Shown here in pieces: positions 1 through 5,822 of a stretch of DNA of 5,866 nt. Each line of letters starts with the position of its first letter. The stretch's first letter is position 1. A program made the translations under genes and the position numbers. The notes under the pieces are model-generated. The model ran no database searches. It was not told where the DNA came from and saw only the letters and a list, made by a program, of their open reading frames with translations. This stretch comes from Verrucomicrobiales bacterium (GTDB lineage: Bacteria > Verrucomicrobiota > Verrucomicrobiia > Limisphaerales > JAFMIX01). The stretch covers positions 1-5,866 of the forward strand of contig JAFMIX010000147.1 of assembly GCA_017853785.1 (NCBI GenBank). The letters are read 5' to 3'.

Positions 1-55
1 AGGGGAGTTGTTAGTTGAGAGTTGATGGTTGATAGAGGGAGAGGCCAATTCAAAA
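1..55. repeat. 55-bp direct repeat, copy 1
   Basis: Identical over 55 bases to 242-296, with an offset of 241. The copy begins at the window edge, so its true left end is unknown. The first 38 bases are heptamers of the form NNRG(AG or TT)G, in phase from position 4. They are followed by a GAGAGGCC block and an A/T-rich part. After the perfect stretch the copies diverge for 22 bases here versus 25 in copy 2, then share the 10-mer aaatttaacc (78-87 and 322-331). The following tail, accacaaagacaccaagg at 85-102, is of a type I associate with intergenic repeats in Verrucomicrobiota and Planctomycetota; that is recollection, not a search. Confidence 0.93.
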
Positions 56-154
56 TTCAAAGTTTAAAAAGGGAGGGAAATTTAACCACAAAGACACCAA
101 GGCACGAAACGGAGATCAAGCCCGCGCACTCCAAACGCTTACGCGAGCCACAGC

Positions 155-176
155 GGCGGGCAACGGAGTGCCCGCC
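155..176. repeat. Short inverted repeat (8-bp stem, 6-base loop)
   Basis: ggcgggca (155-162) and tgcccgcc (169-176) are perfect inverted copies around acggag. The hairpin is GC-rich but has no T-run on either side, so it is not a standard intrinsic terminator. It lies between the two 55-bp repeats and looks like another module of the intergenic repeat mosaic. A structural or regulatory role cannot be assigned. Confidence 0.6.
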
Positions 177-202
177 CTACCCATTGGCGGCTACAGCGGA
201 TG

Positions 203-279
203 GGGGAGGGAAGTTGATAGAGGATAGAGGATGGAGGATGGAGGGGAGTTGTTAGTTGAGAGTTGATGGTTGATAGAGG
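203..279 (+). repeat. Degenerate heptamer tandem array (11 units)
   Basis: Reading in sevens from 203 gives ggggagg, gaagttg, atagagg, atagagg, atggagg, atggagg, ggagttg, ttagttg, agagttg, atggttg, atagagg. Every unit fits NNRG(AG or TT)G: position 4 and position 7 are always G, position 3 is A or G, and positions 5-6 are only AG or TT. The phase is lost at 280. The stretch 198-285 has no C on this strand, so it is a strongly strand-asymmetric purine/T tract. A period of seven is not a multiple of three and argues against a coding origin. Five further heptads are present in copy 1 at 4-38. Origin by slippage or as a mobile repeat family is inference. Confidence 0.85.
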
Positions 280-296
280 GAGAGGCCAATTCAAAA
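242..296. repeat. 55-bp direct repeat, copy 2
   Basis: Exact copy of 1-55. It diverges at 297, where this copy has one extra A in an A-run (five against four). The shared anchor aaatttaacc follows at 322-331, and then a tail different from copy 1, the cgcgaacca tandem. Including the anchor, the composite unit is about 87-90 bp. The left part of this copy continues without phase break from the heptamer array starting at 203, so the repeat boundary lies inside a larger heptad array. Confidence 0.93.
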
Positions 297-330
297 ATTC
301 AAAATGAAAAGTTGAGGGGGCAAATTTAAC

Positions 331-354
331 CGCGAACCACGCGAACCACGCGAA
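331..354. repeat. 9-bp tandem repeat, 2.7 units
   Basis: Two full units of cgcgaacca (331-339, 340-348) followed by a partial unit cgcgaa (349-354). It directly follows the aaatttaacc anchor of repeat copy 2, in the place where copy 1 has the accacaaagacacc tail. The two tails share the aacca/aaccg-type opening but are otherwise different. Confidence 0.8.
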
Positions 355-439
355 AGAGGAGGTCAGGGGGAACGCCAGGGGCGGGCGGAGTTCATTAAAA
401 AAACGTTTCCGAGCAAGTAATAAATGGGAAAAAGGTGAC

Positions 440-703
440 TCACCACCGTCGCCGCCAGCACGACTCCGGTGGCGGCACTTGCAATCCTTCTTTTCGACGG
501 ATGCGCTGCACCTGCTTCTTGTTCACGCAATAACCCAGTTCCACCAGCTTGCGCGGGATCTTCTTGTAGCCCAACGTCGGATGCGCCCGGGACGCCCGCA
601 CAATCTCCGGCTCCTGCTTCCCTTCTGGCAACGGCTTGGGCTGATTACCAAAGCCTACTTCACGCGGCCCAATCAGGGCTCTGCCTTGAGTTAACAACAG
701 CAA
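440..703 (-). pseudogene. IS3-family transposase OrfB remnant (HTH_21 part only)
   Basis: The reading frame contains the N-terminal helix-turn-helix (HTH_21) region of IS3-type OrfB transposases. The clear part runs from about residue 25 to residue 79 of 87. Key matches are HPTLGYKKI at 41-49, the ELGY segment around 55-58, and NKKQVQRIRRKEGLQV at 61-76. In a complete OrfB of roughly 280-300 residues, the integrase core with its DDE triad follows this region. Here the frame stops after SCWRRRW and the next 440 bases hold only repeats, so the protein cannot be active. The nominal start is a TTG with no convincing ribosome site, and the frame stays open upstream into the 3' end of the neighbouring gene, so this start is arbitrary. 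The 5' part of OrfB and any OrfA are also missing. The remnant lies 31 bases downstream of the oxidoreductase stop, in the same orientation. I found no flanking terminal inverted repeats or target duplication. Confidence 0.8.
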
Positions 704-734
704 TCTCCACGAGGTCGCCTGCGGCGCTGCCGAC

Positions 735-2075
735 TCAGGAAAGCCCCTTGACCGCCCAGCCTTTGCGGTAGCTGCGCCGCACGAAGTGGTTCGCCGCCGG
801 GAGGTCGAACTTCAGGTTCGCCGCGTCCCACTTGAGCGTGGTCTGCGGAAAGCGCGAGGCGACTCCGCCCAGCAGTACCGCTTCCGTGAGCGGCCCGGCG
901 TAGCTGAAGGGCGTGCTGGTCGTGCCTTCGCCCTGACAGGCCAAGACAAATTCTTCCCAGTGGTTCGTATCGGTCGCGTCGGGCTGGACGTAGTCCTTGA
1001 ACTTCTCGAGCGGATACAGTTGCGGCTTGCCGTAGTGCGGCAGAATCACCGCGCCTTCCGTGCCGACGAACACCGAGCCTTGATCCGGCAGCCGCTGTTT
1101 GCCGACGATGGCTTTGATTTCATCCGGCTTTTCGGTGGCGCCGTCATACCAAGTGATCGGCAGCGTGGGGCCGCAGGAGAATTGATTGCCGGGGAATTGA
1201 TAATGAATCTTGGCGTCGAGCGCCCAGTTGCAGTCGTTGGGCGCGGGACCTTCGGAGCGGATGGAAATGGGCGCGGTGAGTTTGAGCGCGCAGAACACGG
1301 GGTCGTAGATGTGGCAACCCATGTCGCCGAAGGTGCCGGTGCCGAAGTCGAGGCGCTTGCGCCAGTTTTCCGGGTGATAGTAGTCGCCGCCGATGAACGG
1401 GCGTTCGGCGCAGACGCCGAGCCAGAGATTCCAGTCGAAGCCAGCGGGGATGGGATTGGTTTCCGTGAGTTTCGGCAGCGGCGCGGTATCGCCCCAAGTC
1501 TTGTTGCTCCAGGTGTGGACTTCCTTGATCTTGCCGATGATGCCGCTTTGGATGAGCGGGACGATGCGGCGGTAATGGGATTTGGAATGGACCTGAATAC
1601 CCATCTGGGTGACGACGCGTTGGCGGCGGGCGATCTCGGTCATGCGGCGCACTTCGTAGAGATCGTGCGCGAGCGGCTTCTGGCCGTAGAGATGTTTGCC
1701 GAGCTGCATCGCGGAGACACCGATGGGCGCGTGCATGTGGTCGGGCGTGGAGACGTTGACGGAGTCAATATGCCGCGCCTCCTTGTCGAGCAGTTCCCGC
1801 CAGTCTTGGTAGATGCGGGCGTTGGGGAATTGCTTGCGGGCCTCCACGGTGCGACGCAAGTCCACGTCGCAGATGGCGACGATGTCCACGTTCGGCGCTT
1901 GGGCGATGCAATTGAGGTCGTCCCACGCCTGATTGCCCGCGCCGAAGCTGGCGTGGCGCAGCCGGCCGCTGGGCGGGCGGGTGGTCATGCAACTGGTGAT
2001 GAACGGCGCACCGGCGGCGGCCGCGCCCAAGGTCTGGAGAAACGAACGCCGCGAGAAATGACGGTTGATATTCAT
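735..2075 (-). CDS. Tat-exported Gfo/Idh/MocA family oxidoreductase
   Basis: 446-residue NAD(P)-dependent sugar oxidoreductase, a usual length for the exported members of this family. The N-terminus has a twin-arginine motif (SRRSFLQ, residues 8-14) and a short hydrophobic stretch. ITSC at 26-29 could be a lipobox, so the protein may be a Tat lipoprotein. The Rossmann domain follows: GAGNQA at 45-50 fits GxGxxA, and the acidic ICDVD at 68-72 ends the second strand. TPDHMHAP lies at 110-117, and QKP at 132-134 replaces the common EKP while keeping the lysine. The C-terminal domain has WLG at 218-220, GDMGCHIYD at 250-258 with the likely catalytic histidine 255, FVGTEGAV at 336-343, and the family's ending WDAANLKF...PAANHFVRRSYRKGW. 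The gene looks intact. It is the last gene of the operon, starting only 9 bases after the DUF1080 stop with no clear ribosome site, so translational coupling is plausible. The likely reaction is oxidation of a sugar hydroxyl to a ketone; the substrate is unknown. Confidence 0.92.
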   Translation of the reverse strand: MNINRHFSRRSFLQTLGAAAAGAPFITSCMTTRPPSGRLRHASFGAGNQAWDDLNCIAQAPNVDIVAICDVDLRRTVEARKQFPNARIYQDWRELLDKEARHIDSVNVSTPDHMHAPIGVSAMQLGKHLYGQKPLAHDLYEVRRMTEIARRQRVVTQMGIQVHSKSHYRRIVPLIQSGIIGKIKEVHTWSNKTWGDTAPLPKLTETNPIPAGFDWNLWLGVCAERPFIGGDYYHPENWRKRLDFGTGTFGDMGCHIYDPVFCALKLTAPISIRSEGPAPNDCNWALDAKIHYQFPGNQFSCGPTLPITWYDGATEKPDEIKAIVGKQRLPDQGSVFVGTEGAVILPHYGKPQLYPLEKFKDYVQPDATDTNHWEEFVLACQGEGTTSTPFSYAGPLTEAVLLGGVASRFPQTTLKWDAANLKFDLPAANHFVRRSYRKGWAVKGLS

Positions 2076-2084
2076 GGATTGGAA

Positions 2085-3455
2085 TCAGTCGAGGGGCTTG
2101 ATGGAAACGTTGCGGAACCTCACGGGGTCATTGTGCCCGGCGAAACCGAAGCGGCCGCTGGGGCGGGCTTTGCCGGGATGCGGTTTGTTGTTGTGGAATT
2201 CGGCGACCTCGCTCAAGTCAGCGTCGAGGATCACCGTGCCGTTCAGCTCCACCTTGATGGTCGAGCCGCGCACGGTGACCTCCTCGTAATTCCATTCGCC
2301 GATGGGCCGCTGATAACCGCGCGCGGCGGCCACCAGGCCGTAAGCCGAGCCGTGCACCTGCCGGGGGTCAAGTTTGTTGCCGGTCACCTGCTCGTAATTG
2401 TCGTCGAGCACCTGGCATTCGCACATGCCGACGTAGGCGGCGTCACCCGTGCCGGGATAGCGGATGGCGAGGCCGTTGTTGCCGCCGGGCGGCAGCTTGA
2501 ATTCGAGGCGGATGACGAAGTTGGTGTATTCCGCCTCCGTGTAGATCGTGCCGCCCATTTTCGGTTTGCAGACAATCGCGCCGTCTTTGATCTCGTAATT
2601 ATCCACCGGGCCGGCCCAGCCCGTGAAATCTTTGCCGTTGAAAATGGATTTAAAGCCGGCGTCGTCCCGGCCACGCAGGAGCGAGTTCGCCTCCGCCGCG
2701 CCGAGTTCGCGGATGAAGACGTTGCGCCAGCGGATCTCGCCGCCGTGCGTCTGCAACTGGATCGGCCCGCGCGCCGGCACGGGCAGCTTGCGGTTGAAAT
2801 AATTTTCCAGGGTCGCGCCGGCGACGGTTTGTTGGCCGTTCAACCAGACCCACACGCGCGCACCGGCCATGACGATGCGGAAATGATTCCATTCGCCGAA
2901 CGCCTTGTCGGCCTTCACGAGCGGATTCTTGCCGGGAGCGCCGGGGGAATTGTTCCAGAGCCCGCCCGAGCCTTGGTCCGCGCCGAGCTTGAACTTGGCC
3001 GGCTCGGTCGAATCCCAGATCTGCACCTGCGGGCAGCCGCGCAGATAGATGCCGCTGTCAGCGAGCGGCACGGTCTGGTAATCCACAAGCAACTCGAAGT
3101 CGCCGTAGTTTTTATCGGTGGTCAGGAACAAACCGCTGCCGTCATTGATCAGCGCGCCGTTCTCGACGCGCCAATGCTGCCGGATGTCCGCGAGCGAGGC
3201 GGTGCGCTTCGCCTGCAACTCCGCCGGCGGCAGCGCGAGATACTTCGCCGGATCTTCCGTGTCCGCGCCCCACCAGCCGGCGAGGTCGCGGCCGTTCCAC
3301 AACGCGGTGAAGCCCGCAGGCGGGATGTTGCCGGCGTCCGCGCTGCCGGTCGCGCATTGGCAGCCGGTCAGGGCCGAGAGCGCCACGACCACCAGCGGGA
3401 GCAGATGCGGCAGCGGGTGAAAGGTGAGGCTGCTGCTGGTGAAGGGGATTTTCAC
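2085..3455 (-). CDS. Lipoprotein with two tandem DUF1080 (3-keto-disaccharide hydrolase-type) domains
   Basis: 456 residues from a GTG start at 3455. The frame is open further upstream to 3692, but that part overlaps the TIM-barrel gene and is low-complexity Ser/Pro/Arg. The GTG is preceded by AAAGGA seven bases away and is followed by a signal peptide, so I choose it. Residues 10-31 are hydrophobic and end in the lipobox LTGC (Cys32), predicting a lipid anchor. Domain 1 is about residues 49-251: LWNGRDLAGW at 52-61, SGIYLRG at 134-140, QVQIWD at 143-148, and closing GPIQLQTHGGEIRWRNVFI. Domain 2 is about 267-454: FNGKDFTGW at 272-280, NNGLAIRYPG at 326-335, ECQVLDD at 346-352, and closing GRFGFAGHNDPVRFRNVSI. 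Both are jelly-roll DUF1080 (PF06439) domains. Members of the family hydrolyse 3-keto-glycosides made by Gfo/Idh enzymes, which fits the neighbour. A carbohydrate-binding role for one domain is possible. Domain 1 has about 26 extra residues after its GW motif. Confidence 0.9.
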   Translation of the reverse strand: MKIPFTSSSLTFHPLPHLLPLVVVALSALTGCQCATGSADAGNIPPAGFTALWNGRDLAGWWGADTEDPAKYLALPPAELQAKRTASLADIRQHWRVENGALINDGSGLFLTTDKNYGDFELLVDYQTVPLADSGIYLRGCPQVQIWDSTEPAKFKLGADQGSGGLWNNSPGAPGKNPLVKADKAFGEWNHFRIVMAGARVWVWLNGQQTVAGATLENYFNRKLPVPARGPIQLQTHGGEIRWRNVFIRELGAAEANSLLRGRDDAGFKSIFNGKDFTGWAGPVDNYEIKDGAIVCKPKMGGTIYTEAEYTNFVIRLEFKLPPGGNNGLAIRYPGTGDAAYVGMCECQVLDDNYEQVTGNKLDPRQVHGSAYGLVAAARGYQRPIGEWNYEEVTVRGSTIKVELNGTVILDADLSEVAEFHNNKPHPGKARPSGRFGFAGHNDPVRFRNVSIKPLD

Positions 3456-3462
3456 GGAGTGT

Positions 3463-3468
3463 TCCTTT
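3463..3468 (-). promoter_or_regulatory. Ribosome binding site for the DUF1080 gene
   Basis: On the minus strand the sequence reads AAAGGA, then seven bases, then GTG at 3455-3453. This is the clearest Shine-Dalgarno-like site in the window. It decides the start against the longer open frame, because it lies inside the 49-base gap after the upstream gene's stop at 3505. Confidence 0.65.
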
Positions 3469-3504
3469 GGTCCCGCGGTTGGCAGATCTGGCGCAATGCT
3501 TGTT

Positions 3505-4470
3505 TCACGCAAAAGCCTCGCGCAGCATCCTGATGCTCTCGGGCACGGCGCGGTCGGGGTTGGCGTTGCCTTCGAACTCCAACGCGACGTAGCCGGTGTA
3601 GTTGACCTCGCGGAGGATGGCGGCGATGCGCTGGTAATCGAGTTCGAGCGTATACCACTTGCCGCCGCCTTGGTAGGTCTTGGCCTGCACATAGACGGTC
3701 TTGGGCGCGATAGCCCGGAGCTTGGCGTAGGGTTCTTCCAGAAAATTTCCCGTGTCCATCAGCCCGCCGAGCCACGGCGATTGGATGCGGTCGAGGATGC
3801 GCAACAAACCTTCCGGCGTGCGCGCCAGCCCCCAATGATTTTCCAGCGCGAGCATCACGCCGCACTCCTCCGCCTTGGGCAGGCACTGGGTGATGCCCTC
3901 GATGCACCACTTGAAACCTTCCTCCTCCGTGTGGCCGGGCAGGACCGGTTCGATGCCGCGATTTTTCATCAGTTCGTCAAAGTCCTTGGATGTACCCCAG
4001 CGCCCCGTGTTGATGCGGATGCAGGGGCAGCCGAGTTCGTGCGCAATTTCGATGCACTTCTTGGTGTGCTCGACGTTTTTGGCGAGGTCGTCGGGCTGGG
4101 GCTTCACGAAATTCTGGTGCGTGGAGAGGCAGCAGATTTCGAGGCCGTTGCGGAAGGCGTGGCGCTTGAGCTTGCGGAGGCTGGCACGATGCTCCGCCGT
4201 CAGCGGGGCCAGTTCGGGCAAATCCATCTGCCGGTGCAAAATGTCCACGCCCTCGACGCCTATCTCGGCGGCCTTGTCCATGACCGACTCGATGGAAACT
4301 TTCGTGTCCGTGAAGTGCCAGTAGGAATAGGTGGCGATGGCGAGCTTGAGCCGCTTGCGCCCCGGCGCAGGCGTGACCACCGCCGGAGCGGCATTGGTGA
4401 CGCTCGCGCAAGCGGCGGCGACGCTGGTCAAGGCAGCGGTTTTGAGGAAGTCACGGCGAGTGGAGGTCAT
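3505..4470 (-). CDS. Tat-exported sugar phosphate isomerase/epimerase-like TIM barrel
   Basis: 321-residue xylose-isomerase-like TIM-barrel protein (AP endonuclease 2 family, PF01261). The N-terminus has a twin-arginine signal (TRRDFLKTAAL, residues 4-14) followed by an Ala-rich stretch and a possible cleavage region near TNAAPA (25-30), so it is predicted to be exported. Barrel landmarks: LKLAIATYSYW at 41-51, IGVEGVDIL at 70-78, LSTHQNF at 115-121, LENHWG at 209-214, LMDTGN at 237-242, VQAK at 261-264 and ALEFEG at 296-301. Glu210, Asp239 and a Glu at 298 or 300 sit where the family binds a divalent metal; Gln262 is at the spot where a histidine is common. Relatives include isomerases, epimerases and lyases acting on free, phosphorylated or 3-keto sugars. 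In this operon, action on an oxidised glycoside is the best guess, but the exact reaction is not readable. It starts 35 bases after the transporter stop, without an obvious ribosome site. Confidence 0.88.
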   Translation of the reverse strand: MTSTRRDFLKTAALTSVAAACASVTNAAPAVVTPAPGRKRLKLAIATYSYWHFTDTKVSIESVMDKAAEIGVEGVDILHRQMDLPELAPLTAEHRASLRKLKRHAFRNGLEICCLSTHQNFVKPQPDDLAKNVEHTKKCIEIAHELGCPCIRINTGRWGTSKDFDELMKNRGIEPVLPGHTEEEGFKWCIEGITQCLPKAEECGVMLALENHWGLARTPEGLLRILDRIQSPWLGGLMDTGNFLEEPYAKLRAIAPKTVYVQAKTYQGGGKWYTLELDYQRIAAILREVNYTGYVALEFEGNANPDRAVPESIRMLREAFA

Positions 4471-4505
4471 ATTTTGGATGGTTGGTAACGATTACAAAAA
4501 ACAAA

Positions 4506-5822
4506 TCAGTGCCCCGAGTTATCCGGCGCGGGCGTTGCCGGCGGACGGAAAAACAGCGCCAGCGCAATGGCCGCCGCGAAGGAGCAGATCATCGGCACGA
4601 GGAACAATCCATGGAAATTCGTGACGCCGCCCTGCGTGAAGACTTTCTGGCTCAAGTAGGGGCAGATGGAGTTCGCCAGCAACGCGCCCGCGCCGAGGAT
4701 CATCACGTTGAACAAGCCCTGAGCGCTGGTGCGGGCGTCCTTTGGGAAATACGCGTCCACGAAGATATAGACGGTGGCGAAAAAGAAGGCGTAGCAGATG
4801 CCGTGCAGCACCTGCACGAGGATGATGAGTTCGGGCGGTTGCGGGAAGAGGGCATAGACCGCGAACCGCGCGGTGTGCCCGAGCACGCCGACGATGAGCG
4901 TCGTGCGCCAGCCGAATTTCTTGAGCGTCACGCCGAGCACGAACATGGTGAGGATTTCCGCGAGCTGGCCCACGCTCATCACGGGCATGATCCAGTTGCC
5001 GGGGATGCCCACGCCGCCGTCCTTCACCGCCGCGCCGAGGAATGAGCCGGTCCAGTTGAAATAGCAGTTATGCACGAACGAATCCACGAGCGTCACGAGC
5101 CACAGCACGAGGATGAAAGGGTGTTTCAGCAGTTTGATCGCCTCCAGCCAGGCGAAGTTTTCCGCCGCGCCCTCGGTCTTCTTCTTGGGCGGCGTGTGCG
5201 GCAGCGCAAAGCTGAACGCCGCGAGCGCGAACGACGCCACGCCCGCCACGATGAACGTCCAGACGGTTGCGGCCTTGAGCGCGGCGCCGGTGAGGCCGGA
5301 GCTTAACACTGCGCCGAGCCAGGCGATGAGGCCTTGCGGGTTGGCGTCATGCACCTTGGCCCAGTCCACGAGGATGAAGGTGAACGGCCATGCCGCGAGA
5401 ATCCACCCAACCGTGCCGCCCATGCGGACGATGCCGAATTCCTTCTGCGCGTCCTTCATGCTGGCGAACGCGATGGAGTTGGTGATGGAAATGGTCGGCA
5501 CATAGAGCAGGCAGTGGACGAGCATCAGCCCGAAGAACGGCCAGAAGGATTTGGTGAACGCCAAGCCAATCATCGCCGCGCCGCCGACGAGGTGGCTGAA
5601 GGCGAGGAATTTTTCCGCCGCGAAATTGCGGTCGGCGAATTGGTTGCTGAAGAACATCCCCACGATGGCGGCGATGGGGAAGGCGTTGAGAATCCACGCC
5701 TGCTCGCCGGGTGTGAACCCGAGACTCGGTAGGTAGCCGAAGATGAGCGGCAGCCACGCGCCCCAGATGAAGAACTCGAGGGCCATCATGACGAACAATT
5801 TCAAGCGAGGTGATTTTTGCAT
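4506..5822 (-). CDS. MFS transporter, NHS (nucleoside:H+ symporter)-like
   Basis: 438-residue inner-membrane carrier with about twelve hydrophobic segments (roughly 9-32, 42-60, 72-90, 93-119, 134-153, 186-207, 236-255, 275-297, 307-325, 332-357, 367-389, 404-425). The Lys-rich central loop (PPKKKTEG, 211-218) is expected in the cytoplasm. The opening FFIWGAWLPLIFGYL (17-31), VRMGGTVGWI (132-141) and GQLAEILTMF (285-294) resemble the NHS family (PF03825) that includes NupG and XapB. Verrucomicrobial and planctomycetal members often sit beside sugar genes, so a sugar or keto-sugar substrate is at least as likely as a nucleoside here. It is the first visible gene of the operon. The ATG at 5822 lacks a well-placed ribosome site; the nearest AGGA is 19 bases upstream. 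The length is normal and no break is seen. Confidence 0.88.
   Translation of the reverse strand: MQKSPRLKLFVMMALEFFIWGAWLPLIFGYLPSLGFTPGEQAWILNAFPIAAIVGMFFSNQFADRNFAAEKFLAFSHLVGGAAMIGLAFTKSFWPFFGLMLVHCLLYVPTISITNSIAFASMKDAQKEFGIVRMGGTVGWILAAWPFTFILVDWAKVHDANPQGLIAWLGAVLSSGLTGAALKAATVWTFIVAGVASFALAAFSFALPHTPPKKKTEGAAENFAWLEAIKLLKHPFILVLWLVTLVDSFVHNCYFNWTGSFLGAAVKDGGVGIPGNWIMPVMSVGQLAEILTMFVLGVTLKKFGWRTTLIVGVLGHTARFAVYALFPQPPELIILVQVLHGICYAFFFATVYIFVDAYFPKDARTSAQGLFNVMILGAGALLANSICPYLSQKVFTQGGVTNFHGLFLVPMICSFAAAIALALFFRPPATPAPDNSGH

Larger units (their letters stand above)
1..439. other. Noncoding, repeat-rich intergenic region
   Basis: I see no credible gene here. The one open frame of moderate length, 22-255 on the + strand, is made of the repeats themselves and has no family resemblance. 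The region consists of two copies of a composite repeat (1-87 and 242-331), a heptamer array, a short inverted repeat and a 9-bp tandem repeat, followed by about 85 bases (355-439) of unremarkable sequence with an A7 run at 397-403. It lies downstream of the operon and the transposase remnant. The left end is cut by the window inside a repeat, so the repeat zone probably continues beyond position 1. Confidence 0.8.

Noticed and set aside
22..255. 77-residue open frame on the + strand
   Set aside because: Built entirely from the direct repeat, the inverted repeat and the heptamer array; the LTTKTPRHE-type peptide is a typical spurious translation of such repeats.
1..354. CRISPR array
   Set aside because: Only two copies of the 55-mer, spaced by 186 bases that themselves contain repeats; no regular spacers and no cas genes in the window.
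397..440. Possible intrinsic terminator on the minus strand (T7 run at 403-397)
   Set aside because: The only stem before the T-run is five pairs (TTTCC/GGAAA) with a 16-base loop and few GC pairs; too weak to call.
451..476. 7-bp inverted repeat gccgcca/tggcggc
   Set aside because: It lies inside the transposase remnant's GC-rich coding sequence, has no T-run, and competes with another short stem (443-448 with 467-472); likely chance.
786..3533. 915-residue open frame on the + strand
   Set aside because: It is the exact complement-register shadow of two well-supported minus-strand genes, is rich in Arg/Gly/Val/Ala, shows no family motif and runs across the gene boundary.
3456..3692. N-terminal extension of the DUF1080 protein up to 3692
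   Set aside because: It would overlap the TIM-barrel gene by 188 bases, is low complexity, and would bury the lipoprotein signal peptide in the middle of the protein.
3424..4488. 354-residue open frame on the + strand
   Set aside because: In complement register with the TIM-barrel gene and covering it; composition is that of a shadow frame.
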